Source: Alphaproteobacteria bacterium (GTDB lineage Bacteria > Pseudomonadota > Alphaproteobacteria > Caulobacterales > Hyphomonadaceae). Taken from it: 64,000 bases of DNA. The notes under the pieces were generated by a model, which made no database searches, was not told the DNA's origin, and was given only the letters and a program-made list of their open reading frames with translations. The translations under genes and the position numbers were made by a program. Each line of letters opens with the position of its first letter. The first letter of the stretch is position 1. Location: assembly GCA_018827375.1 (NCBI GenBank), contig JAHJYW010000049.1, positions 186,001-250,000 on the forward strand, given 5' to 3'. Positions 9,866 to 18,777 of the stretch are shown piece by piece.

Positions 9866-10024
9866 CGTACAGCCGCCCCACGCGACCGTTGCCTACGTTA
9901 ACGAAGCGTTAAAAAGATGCCGCGTCATCCCCCATTTGGGGGACGTGGCCTGAACTTATTCTATGTGTTACAAATATCCGACGGAGGCGGAGTTTGTTGG
10001 CCGCCGACGCGTTCGAATTCATGC

Positions 10025-11131
10025 TCAAGGCCTGGCGGGAAACGCAAGACGCGACAGCTTGGTAACGACTTCTGCTTGCCGTCGGCTTTCGGTTTTCAGC
10101 ATGATCGATTTGAGCATGGTCTTGACGGTGCTCGGCGCTACGTTTCGGAATGCGGCGATTTCCTTCAGTGTATCGCCGATGAAAAGGCGCTCGGCGATTG
10201 AGCATTCTGCATCGGTCAAACCAAATGCATCCATAAGCAGGCCAGGATCGAGTTCCCGCTTCTGGAATATCGGCTCAAGGATCACAATCGCTTCACCAGA
10301 CCGGTTAGCGATGTCATTCGTCTTCATCAGGGGCGTGACGACGCACATGTAGCCGTCATCAGGACGAAGCCGCGAGAATGCAAACCGGCCACCGATCACT
10401 CCGTCAGGCGACCTGACGGCCATCGCCAGCCTGCGATTGGCATCATCGGACATGAGGTCGAGATGTCCAAACCGGTCGACACGTATTATACCCGCGGACA
10501 AGAGGCTCTCGAATGCTGCTGACCGATCGAGCACAGTTCCGTCTTTCTGGAGTATCGCGACGCGCGCACTCGCGCCAAATGACGAGACGATTGCCTCATT
10601 TCTGGAGCGAAGAATTCGGCTTGCGAGGTCCAATACCGGGCGCGCAGCATCCACAGCGCGGCTCAGTCGTTCCGTTTGCGCATCAGATATCGCGCCATCG
10701 CCGTACGGCTGTGCGAGCGCGAGAGCTGCAAGCGATCGGCGGTCTTTTTCCAGGATCACGCCAGCAAAATGCCCGACCCTGGCCGGGATCAGTAATTCCT
10801 GATACGTCGCGTCCCGCGCAATCTCTTCCGGCGTAATGAAGTCCTGCTCGCGAGCGATAACGCCGACATCAAGGTCATTCAACAACCTGGCCCGCGGGTT
10901 GATTGGCCAGTAGTGGTTTTCGAGCCGAAAAAGCTCTGCATCGACCGTTCCCACGATCGTTGACTGAAGAATGCTCTTACCACCACCCACAAAAATAATC
11001 TGTGCCGTCTGTGCACCACAGAACGTTGTAAGAAACTCCATCGCGACAGGAAGAGCCGAGGGATCAGATACGCCCTCCAGCAGCAAATTCTGGAATGTAG
11101 TTATTGGATCGTGCAAGGTCAAAGATATCAC
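10025..11131 (-). CDS. LuxR-family helix-turn-helix transcriptional regulator (putative regulator of the curli locus)
   Basis: C-terminal HTH FGLTDAECSIAERLFIGDTLKEIAAFRNVAPSTVKTMLKSIMLKTES. Confidence 0.82.
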   Translation of the reverse strand: MISLTLHDPITTFQNLLLEGVSDPSALPVAMEFLTTFCGAQTAQIIFVGGGKSILQSTIVGTVDAELFRLENHYWPINPRARLLNDLDVGVIAREQDFITPEEIARDATYQELLIPARVGHFAGVILEKDRRSLAALALAQPYGDGAISDAQTERLSRAVDAARPVLDLASRILRSRNEAIVSSFGASARVAILQKDGTVLDRSAAFESLLSAGIIRVDRFGHLDLMSDDANRRLAMAVRSPDGVIGGRFAFSRLRPDDGYMCVVTPLMKTNDIANRSGEAIVILEPIFQKRELDPGLLMDAFGLTDAECSIAERLFIGDTLKEIAAFRNVAPSTVKTMLKSIMLKTESRRQAEVVTKLSRLAFPARP

Positions 11132-11523
11132 CCGGACATACCAATCTGTGGTCGGTCCACCCCCAATTATGATTATTTCTTATCTTTCTATGGAAACAGT
11201 ATTTCTCGTCAAGGTTTTATCTTTGCGTCCCAAGGTAGGGGATCAACTTCCGGGATACGCAATGTTGGAATGCTCGACGAAGCCCGTTCCGATGACGTCT
11301 ACGACCGTTTTCAAGCGGCAAGCACTCCGACGTGCTCGGGAGAACGCGGCGCGGTAACGCACGAGTGGCCCAGCCCATCTGTCAAAGGATGAAGCATGTG
11401 AAGAAAGGCGCGACGGACAGCCAAGAAAATCGTGCCTGCCTCGAAGCTGGCTGAGCGGCAAGCCTCAATCGGCACCGATCGCATAATCCAGTGCTATTTC
11501 GACTGACGCGCCAGGTCACATAC

Positions 11524-11841
11524 TCAGCGAAAATAATCACATAAAGTGTCGACCACGGCGTGGCCGATTCCGCCATTGCTGCGGTAATATATGGTCTGGG
11601 CTTCGCGCCGCGATTCCACTAGTCCCGCTGCCCGCAATTTTGCGAGGTGTTGCGACACGGCTGAGGCCGATTGGCCCGTGAGTTCAGCGAGCCGGTTCAC
11701 CGGCATTTCGTCTTCGCTCAATGCGCACATGATTTTGAGGCGGGTTTCGCTAGCCATGGCCTTCAAGACTCCGGCAGCTTCCTGGACACGGTCTGACAAA
11801 AGCACAAAGGCATCGGGCGTACTGGACTTGGGTGTAGACAT
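11524..11841 (-). CDS. ArsR-family repressor, SqrR/BigR/YgaV-like
   Basis: ASETRLKIMCALSEDEMPVNRLAELTGQSASAVSQHLAKLRAAGLVESRREAQTIYYR; two cysteines (KIMCAL and DTLCDYF) placed like the persulfide-sensing pair of SqrR/BigR. Confidence 0.85.
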   Translation of the reverse strand: MSTPKSSTPDAFVLLSDRVQEAAGVLKAMASETRLKIMCALSEDEMPVNRLAELTGQSASAVSQHLAKLRAAGLVESRREAQTIYYRSNGGIGHAVVDTLCDYFR

Positions 11842-11867
11842 CGTGCGACGGAATCCTTTGCGGGCAA

Positions 11868-14800
11868 TCATGCGTCTGGCTGGTTTGCAGATGCCGGCGA
11901 CGGCGTCCAGTCCGGCCCTCGCAAGGCGACATAAATCGCTGGAATTACCAAGACTGTAAGTGCAGTCGACGACGCCAAACCAAAGAGCAGCGATATGGCG
12001 AGCCCTTGGAAGATCGGATCCGACAGGATGACGGAGGCCCCGATCATGGCGGCCAGAGCGGTCAGAAGGATCGGCTTGAAACGCACAGCACCAGCGTCCA
12101 GCAATACGTCCTTCAACTCGCGATCGCCCCCCTGCCCGTGCCGGACAAAATCAACAAGCAGGATCGAGTTGCGAACAATAATGCCCGCAAGCGCGATGAA
12201 TCCAATCATCGAGGTGGCTGTGAAGGCCGCGCCGAACATCCAGTGACCAATCATGATGCCGATGAGGGTCAGCGGCACAGGCGTCAGAATGATCAATGGC
12301 ACCCGGAACGTGCCGAACTGCGCCACGACCAGTATATAGATGCCGATGAGGGCGACGCCAAACGCAAGGCCCATGTCACGGAAGGTAACATAGGTGATTT
12401 CCCACTCGCCGTCCCACAGCAACGTCGTGTGCTGTTCGTCTTCCGGCTGGCCATGCATGCTGATGGCAGGTTTCTCAAGGCCGGCGCTGGTCCAGTCATA
12501 AGCGTTAATGCGGTCCTGGATTTCAAACATGCCATAAATTGGCGCTTCGAAACGGCCTGCGAGCTCCCCCATCACCATGTCTGTAAAATAGCCATCCCGT
12601 CGGAAGATGTTCGGCGAGCCGGATTCTTCTGACACGTCGACCAGTGTACCTAGTTCTACCGGCGTCGTATTTTCGCCCGCCAAAGTGCGCGGCACGGGAA
12701 TAGACGCCGTTTCCTGCGACCAGTTTCGCGCCGATTTCGGCAACCGAATTCGAATGTCCAGCGGATTGCGACCTTCGCTTCGAGGACTGACACCAACCGT
12801 TTCGCCGGTAAAGACAAGCGCGATCGTGTCGAGAATATCCTGCTGCGCGACACCATAATCAGCGGCCTGAGGCTCGTTGATACCGATCGTCAGTCGCGGC
12901 TGAGGGTCTCCCACCGAGTCATCGACATCAACGATAAAGTCTGTCTCCTCAAAGAGCCGGCGAACGACCCCCGCCGTCTTGCGTCGGGTTTCCGGATCGG
13001 GTCCGTAAATCTCAGCCATCAGCGTTGCTATGACCGGTGGCCCAGGCGGCACTTCAACCACTTTAACGCTTCCGCCAGCGGGAAGCGGCAAGGTCAGAAG
13101 TCGGGCCCGCATATCAAGGGCGATCTCGTGACTCGCGCGCTTGCGCTCGGATTTTTCCGAGAGATTTACCTGCAGGTCTCCCAGCTCCGGTGAGTTTCGA
13201 AGGAAGTAGTGGCGCACCAGACCGTTGAAATTGAACGGAGCCGCTGTGCCGGCATAGGCTTGCAGGGTCTCCACTTCCGGCACATCGCGAATGAGGTCTG
13301 CCATGGCGAACAGCGTACGCTCAGTGTCTTCTACCGACGCCCCTTCCGGCAGGTCGAGGACCACCTGGATCTCTGACTTGTTATCGAACGGCAGCAACTT
13401 CACCGTCACCGCTTTCGTCGCGAACAGGCTGACCGACAACAACGTCGCCACACCGACTGTGATCAGGAATATCCACGCGTTGCGACGAGAGGCAATAATG
13501 GGGCTCGCGACCCGCCGGTAAAAGCGCCCGAGCCGCGTATCGGCGCTGTCATGCCCGCCTGCATGCGCTGCTGTTTTGACCTTGCCGGCAACACGAACGA
13601 GCAACCAGGGCGCAATGGCAACAGCAACGAAGAACGAGAACACCATGGCTGCAGAAGCATTTGCGGGAATAGGCGCCATGTAAGGGCCCATAAGCCCCGA
13701 GACGAACATCATCGGCAAGAGCGCCGCAATCACGGTAAGCGTAGCAATCACTGTCGGATTGCCAACTTCGGATACGGCATTAATGGCTGCCGCCACACGG
13801 GTGCGGCCATCATTCATGGCCCAATGACGCGCGATATTTTCAATCATGACGATCGCGTCGTCCACGAGGATGCCGATCGAGAAGATCAGTGCAAATAGGC
13901 TGACACGGTTGATCGTGTAGCCCATCATCATCGATGCAAAGAGAGTCAGCAGGATCGTTGTGGGAATGACCACGAGCGTCACAAGCGCCTCGCGCCAGCC
14001 AATGGCAAAGGCGATGAGAATGACAATGGATACCGTCGCCAGCCCTAAGTGATAGAGCAGCTCATTGGCTTTATGATTGGCCGTCTCGCCATAGTTTCGC
14101 GTGACTTGAACACGAACCCCTTCAGGTATCAGGGCGCCATCAAGCGTCTCCACGCGTGCAAGGATCGCCTTGGAAACCTTCACCGCATTCGCGCCTGGCC
14201 GTTTGGCCAGCGAAAGCGTCACGGCCGGTGCGGCCTGAAAGCCGTTGCCGTCCTCGCGATGATCAAGCGTCCATACGCGTGACTCGGTCTCTGCCCCCGT
14301 CACATGGATGGTCGCGACATCCGACAAGTAGACAGTCCGCCCGTCGCTGCCGCGCAATTCCAGACGCTGCAGCTCGCGAAGTGAAGTCACCCGGTTCCCA
14401 GCCTGCACAAGCAGGGATTCCCCGTCGCTCCGCGCGATGCCAACTGGATTAACGTTGGCGGCCTGCCTCACCGTCTCGACAAGAGTCTGCAACGGCACGC
14501 CATAGGCCGCCATGGCGCGGATGTCGGGCTCCACGCGCATCTCCAGCGGCCGGCCACCGACCAGACTTGTCAGGCCGACATTATCAACCTTGATGAGTTC
14601 CTTCTGAAGCTCTTCTGCGAGCATCCGAAGCGTCGTGTCGTTCCAAACATCCCCGGTCCACGGCTCGGGTGACAGCGTGAGCGTGACAATTGCCACGTCA
14701 TTGATGCCGCGACCGACAACAAGCGGCATGGGCACGTTCGTTGGAATGCGATCGAGGTTTGCCCTTATCTTTTCATGGACACGCAAAATGGCGTCATCCG

Positions 14801-15116
14801 CGTCCGTGCCGACATTGAATCTCGCCGTTACAAGAACGCTGTCATCTTGGCTCTGGGAATAGACATGCTCCACGTCAGGGATGGCCTTGATGATTTCCTC
14901 AAGCGGCTTGGTCACTTGTTCGACCACGTCCGGTGCGCGAAGCCCGGGTACCGAGATCATCATGTCCACCATGGGGACGGAAATCTGAGGCTCCTCTTCG
15001 CGGGGGATCGTCAACAATGCGATGAGCCCGACAGCCAGCGCCGTCAGCAGGAAAAGCGGCGTCAAAGGCGATCGGATCGTTGACCGCGTAATTGATCCGG
15101 AAATATCGGGTTTCAT
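11868..15116 (-). CDS. Efflux RND transporter permease (AcrB/MexB superfamily)
   Basis: 1082-aa ORF with RND motifs (GILVDDAIVMIENIARH, MFVSGLMGPYMAPIP, GIIVRNSILLVDFVRHG). Confidence 0.93.
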   Translation of the reverse strand: MKPDISGSITRSTIRSPLTPLFLLTALAVGLIALLTIPREEEPQISVPMVDMMISVPGLRAPDVVEQVTKPLEEIIKAIPDVEHVYSQSQDDSVLVTARFNVGTDADDAILRVHEKIRANLDRIPTNVPMPLVVGRGINDVAIVTLTLSPEPWTGDVWNDTTLRMLAEELQKELIKVDNVGLTSLVGGRPLEMRVEPDIRAMAAYGVPLQTLVETVRQAANVNPVGIARSDGESLLVQAGNRVTSLRELQRLELRGSDGRTVYLSDVATIHVTGAETESRVWTLDHREDGNGFQAAPAVTLSLAKRPGANAVKVSKAILARVETLDGALIPEGVRVQVTRNYGETANHKANELLYHLGLATVSIVILIAFAIGWREALVTLVVIPTTILLTLFASMMMGYTINRVSLFALIFSIGILVDDAIVMIENIARHWAMNDGRTRVAAAINAVSEVGNPTVIATLTVIAALLPMMFVSGLMGPYMAPIPANASAAMVFSFFVAVAIAPWLLVRVAGKVKTAAHAGGHDSADTRLGRFYRRVASPIIASRRNAWIFLITVGVATLLSVSLFATKAVTVKLLPFDNKSEIQVVLDLPEGASVEDTERTLFAMADLIRDVPEVETLQAYAGTAAPFNFNGLVRHYFLRNSPELGDLQVNLSEKSERKRASHEIALDMRARLLTLPLPAGGSVKVVEVPPGPPVIATLMAEIYGPDPETRRKTAGVVRRLFEETDFIVDVDDSVGDPQPRLTIGINEPQAADYGVAQQDILDTIALVFTGETVGVSPRSEGRNPLDIRIRLPKSARNWSQETASIPVPRTLAGENTTPVELGTLVDVSEESGSPNIFRRDGYFTDMVMGELAGRFEAPIYGMFEIQDRINAYDWTSAGLEKPAISMHGQPEDEQHTTLLWDGEWEITYVTFRDMGLAFGVALIGIYILVVAQFGTFRVPLIILTPVPLTLIGIMIGHWMFGAAFTATSMIGFIALAGIIVRNSILLVDFVRHGQGGDRELKDVLLDAGAVRFKPILLTALAAMIGASVILSDPIFQGLAISLLFGLASSTALTVLVIPAIYVALRGPDWTPSPASANQPDA

Positions 15117-15122
15117 TCTGCC

Positions 15123-16115
15123 CTACTCCGGCTTCTCGATCTGATCGCCACTCTTGAGACCGGACAGGACTTCAAATTGCCCGGCGTCATTTGCCAATGG
15201 CACCGAAAGCGCCACAGGCGCGTCGACAAACCTGTCGCCAACTTTCACGCGAATGAAGTCGACGCCGTATCGTGTCGAAACATAGGCGACCGGCACCAGC
15301 ATGGCCCGCCGCTCGCCGACAGGTGCCAGCACGTCCACCCGTTCGCCAACAAGCGCATCAAGGCCGCCTGTCACCGTCGCGTCGGCCACAACGGCGCCAT
15401 CTCGCAGTTCCGGATAGATTTTCATGATCGTTGCCGTGCGCACGATGCTGTCACGCGAGGGCATTTTCAGCGTAACGGTCTCGCCTTCCTTGAGCTGAGC
15501 TGCATGGCGCTCCGGCAAGGACAATCGAACGATCCCGCTCAGCGTGGCAAAACTTGCAATCACATCGCCCGGCGAAACGATGGATCCGGTCACGACATTG
15601 ACGGCTGTCACTTTGGCGTCGGCCGGTGCCAGAATGCGCCCTTCAGCCTTACGCGCAGCCAGCGCCCGCTGCTCTGCCTCGGCCGAAGTTATACTGCGTC
15701 TGAGGACATCAAGCGCCGTGCGCTCTGTGTCCAGACGTGCCGTTGGATAGAAACCTTGCGCGGCCAGTCCTTCAGCGCGGGCAACGTCCTCTGCGCTTTG
15801 CTTTGCCTGCGCCTTCAGTCCCGCGGTCCGGGACTCCAAAGACGCCATTTGGGGATCGATCGTCGCATCTGTGATCACTGCGATCAGGTCACCCGTTTTT
15901 ACCACGCTTCCTTCATCCACGAGCAAGCGCGACACCACGCCCTGGAGCCGCGATCGCGCAGTGGCAGTGTCTGCGGCTTCAACCCGTGCGACGACGGGTC
16001 GGTAGTCCACGATCACTGATTCATTGACGGTCATCACCTCTGCGCCAGCGCTCATGGCGAGCAAAAGACTTGCACCTGCAACTGCCGCTGCACGAAACAT
16101 TCTAGTAGTGTCCAT
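15123..16115 (-). CDS. Efflux RND transporter periplasmic adaptor subunit
   Basis: Signal peptide and lipoyl/hairpin domain SRLQGVVSRLLVDEGSVVKTGDLIAVITD; ends 6 nt before the RND start. Confidence 0.9.
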   Translation of the reverse strand: MDTTRMFRAAAVAGASLLLAMSAGAEVMTVNESVIVDYRPVVARVEAADTATARSRLQGVVSRLLVDEGSVVKTGDLIAVITDATIDPQMASLESRTAGLKAQAKQSAEDVARAEGLAAQGFYPTARLDTERTALDVLRRSITSAEAEQRALAARKAEGRILAPADAKVTAVNVVTGSIVSPGDVIASFATLSGIVRLSLPERHAAQLKEGETVTLKMPSRDSIVRTATIMKIYPELRDGAVVADATVTGGLDALVGERVDVLAPVGERRAMLVPVAYVSTRYGVDFIRVKVGDRFVDAPVALSVPLANDAGQFEVLSGLKSGDQIEKPE

Positions 16116-16461
16116 TGTCTACGACGCGTCCTGTTGCTGGATCGATCTGGACGCAAGGAAGCCCCTGTTGGCGCCAGGCACCTATTCCGCCGTCCATGTG
16201 GGCAGCGTCTGCGCCGGAAGCGGCCATGAACTGGTCGAGTGCCATACGGGAGCGTTTGCCCGATCCGCATTGGAACACGATGCGCCGGGCACTATCGATT
16301 GGCAGCGCTTTCGGTTCGAACGTCGACAAGGGCATGAGCAGCGCGCCATGGATGCGCTGATTGGCAAATTCGGAGGGTTCGCGCACGTCGACCAGAAGAA
16401 TGCGTCCTGCTTTCAGGTCGTCAAATATGGGGTTGGGTTTCAGATCTCTTGCGTCGCTCAT
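16102..16461 (-). CDS. Rhodanese-domain sulfurtransferase
   Basis: LVDVREPSEFANQRIHGALLMPLSTFE...FQCGSGKRS; start ATG 16461 with GCAGGAGAAAG upstream. Confidence 0.9.
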   Translation of the reverse strand: MSDARDLKPNPIFDDLKAGRILLVDVREPSEFANQRIHGALLMPLSTFEPKALPIDSARRIVFQCGSGKRSRMALDQFMAASGADAAHMDGGIGAWRQQGLPCVQIDPATGRVVDNGHY

Positions 16462-16552
16462 GAACTTTCTCCTGCAAGCATAAAGTCGCGCAGCGCACGA
16501 CGAACCAGAAACTAGGATCGGTAGGGGGTGGATCCCATCCGTATAATTGCGT

Positions 16553-16572
16553 ATTTTAGAAAACACTAAATT
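16553..16572. promoter_or_regulatory. Candidate operator (inverted repeat) between divergent rhodanese and sqr genes
   Basis: ATTTTAG-AAAACA-CTAAATT, 6/7 arm match with 6-nt spacer, AT-rich, 34 bp upstream of the sqr ATG. Confidence 0.5.
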
Positions 16573-16606
16573 AAATCACCTTTTGCCCAAGACAAAGGAG
16601 AGGTCA

Positions 16607-17881
16607 ATGGCGAGAGTGGTTGTACTGGGAGCCGGTTTGGGGGGCGTGATCGCCGCCTACAATCTTCGCAAGGAACTTCCGAAGCAGCATGATGTCATCA
16701 TCATCAATGAAACTGACTTCTACCAGTTTGTGCCGTCCAACCCCTGGATTCTCGTCGGTTGGCGCGAGCGCAGCGACATCCTTGTCGATCTCGTAAAGCC
16801 CATGGTCAAGCGGGGCGTCCAACTCGTCGTTGGGAAAGCCGAAAAAGTCTGTCCCCATGAAAAGTGCGTTCGCCTCAGTGATGGCAGCACGCTTGCCTAT
16901 GACTATCTCGTCATCGCGACGGGCCCTGAACTCGCCTTTGACGATATTCCTGGTCTCGGACCCCACGGTGGCTTCACCCAGTCAGTTTGCCACGTCGATC
17001 ACGCACAGGCCGCGAACGACGCCTTTGAGGCATTCTGCAAGGATCCAGGCCCGGTTATTGTCGGGGCAGTACAGGGCGCGTCCTGTTTCGGACCCGCCTA
17101 CGAGACGGCCATGATCATCGAAACGGAGCTTCGGCGCCGAAAGATCCGCGACAAGGTCCCGATGACCTTTGTTACATCCGAGCCTTATATTGGTCATCTA
17201 GGTCTTGATGGGGTCGGCGACACCAAAGGTCTTCTCGAGAGCGAAATGCGCGAGCGTCACATCAAGTGGATTACCAATGCCCGCGTAAAATCGGTCGAGG
17301 CAAACCGAATGGTCGTGGAAGAACTGAATGACGATGGATCGACGAAAGCCGAACACGACCTGCCGATGAAATATTCCATGATGCTGCCGGCTTTTCGTGG
17401 CGTGGCGGCGGTTCGGGATGTTGACGGCCTAGTCAATCCGAAGGGCTTCATCCTGACTGACAAGCACCAGCGGAACCCGACCTATCCGGAGATTTTCGGG
17501 ATAGGTGTCTGCATCGCCATCCCGCCTGTCGGCAAGACAGCCGTACCCGTCGGCGTTCCAAAGACTGGTTTCATGATCGAGTCCATGGTCACAGCAGTGA
17601 CGGGAAACATCGCCGCCCTGCTCCGCGGAGAAGAACCGACTCAGGAAGCGACATGGAATGCCATCTGCATCGCAGATTTTGGCGATGGAGGTGTCGCCTT
17701 CATTGCGCAACCGCAGATCCCGCCACGCAACGTCAACTGGTCAGTTTCCGGAGGCTGGGTTCATGCGGCCAAGGTTGCCTTCGAGAAATACTTCCTGCGC
17801 AAGGTCAGGACAGGCCATGCTGAGACGTTCTATGAGAACGCAGCCCTCGGGCTATTGAAGACATTCAAGATCAAATCCTGA
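16607..17881 (+). CDS. sqr: Sulfide:quinone oxidoreductase-type FAD/NAD(P)-binding protein
   Basis: VVLGAGLGGVIAAYNLRKEL; DYLVIATGPEL; start ATG 16607 after AAAGGAGAGG; adjacent rhodanese and thioredoxin. Confidence 0.85.
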   Translation: MARVVVLGAGLGGVIAAYNLRKELPKQHDVIIINETDFYQFVPSNPWILVGWRERSDILVDLVKPMVKRGVQLVVGKAEKVCPHEKCVRLSDGSTLAYDYLVIATGPELAFDDIPGLGPHGGFTQSVCHVDHAQAANDAFEAFCKDPGPVIVGAVQGASCFGPAYETAMIIETELRRRKIRDKVPMTFVTSEPYIGHLGLDGVGDTKGLLESEMRERHIKWITNARVKSVEANRMVVEELNDDGSTKAEHDLPMKYSMMLPAFRGVAAVRDVDGLVNPKGFILTDKHQRNPTYPEIFGIGVCIAIPPVGKTAVPVGVPKTGFMIESMVTAVTGNIAALLRGEEPTQEATWNAICIADFGDGGVAFIAQPQIPPRNVNWSVSGGWVHAAKVAFEKYFLRKVRTGHAETFYENAALGLLKTFKIKS

Positions 17882-17889
17882 GAGGCCCC

Positions 17890-18345
17890 ATGTCTTCGTC
17901 GCAAGAATCCACCAGCACGCTCGTTTGCCATCATTGCGGCGCGCTCAACCGCGCCCCGGTGGGCCGCGCGCTGACGTCTGGAAAATGCGGGAAATGCGCC
18001 GCCTCTCTCGCCACGCCCGAACCCGTTGCAATTGATGGTGCGCTTCTCGCCAGGCTTCAGGCACGCGATACGGGCGCCTTTGTCGTTGATGTCTGGGCCA
18101 CGTGGTGCGGGCCATGCCGAATGATGGCGCCAGCCTACGAGAAAGCTGCGAGCGCCTTTGCTGACCGCGCCCGTCTTTTCAAACTCGACTCGGACCAGAA
18201 TCAGGCGGCGGCTGCCGGTCTTGGTATTCGCGGTGTGCCGACGCTGATTGCCTGGCGCAACGGTAAGCAAGTCGCTCATGAGGCGGGAGCGCAGACGGGT
18301 TCCACGCTTTCGCGATGGATCGAGACCGCCCTCTCCAAATCCTGA
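17890..18345 (+). CDS. trxC: Thioredoxin 2-like (TrxC) with N-terminal zinc ribbon
   Basis: CHHCG...CGKC and WATWCGPCRMMAP. Confidence 0.92.
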   Translation: MSSSQESTSTLVCHHCGALNRAPVGRALTSGKCGKCAASLATPEPVAIDGALLARLQARDTGAFVVDVWATWCGPCRMMAPAYEKAASAFADRARLFKLDSDQNQAAAAGLGIRGVPTLIAWRNGKQVAHEAGAQTGSTLSRWIETALSKS

Positions 18346-18380
18346 AACATTCAGCCTTTATCAAACCAAGGACTTGACCC

Positions 18381-18584
18381 ATGAATATTGATCGCGCCGT
18401 TTTTGCATTTGCAGGTATTATTGTTTTGCTCGGAGTCGGCCTTGGCTACTGGTTCTCGCCCTGGTGGCTGCTGCTAGCCGCCTTTGCCGGTCTTAACATG
18501 CTCCAGGCATCGATAACGGGCGTTTGCCCCGCAGCAATGATCTTCAAAGCTGTAGGTCTTAAAGCAGGTTGCGCGTTTCCTTGA
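18381..18584 (+). CDS. DUF2892 / YgaP-like inner-membrane protein
   Basis: NIDRAVFAFAGIIVLLGVGLGYWFSPWWLLLAAFAGLNMLQASITGVCPAAMIFKAVGLK. Confidence 0.88.
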   Translation: MNIDRAVFAFAGIIVLLGVGLGYWFSPWWLLLAAFAGLNMLQASITGVCPAAMIFKAVGLKAGCAFP

Positions 18585-18777
18585 GGGCGCGGAACATGAT
18601 CGCGTGCGATCGCATTTTCAAGTCACCGCCGGACGGCTGCACGTCATTCAGGCAGGGCCGCACAATAGTCGAGCGCGTTCAGGCCCGCGTGCTGCAAAGT
18701 CATACACGCTGAGCACGCTCCGAGGCGCACGGTGCTAGCCCCTTGCAACATTTCTGGTTTTGGTGCGTTGTCGGGCT

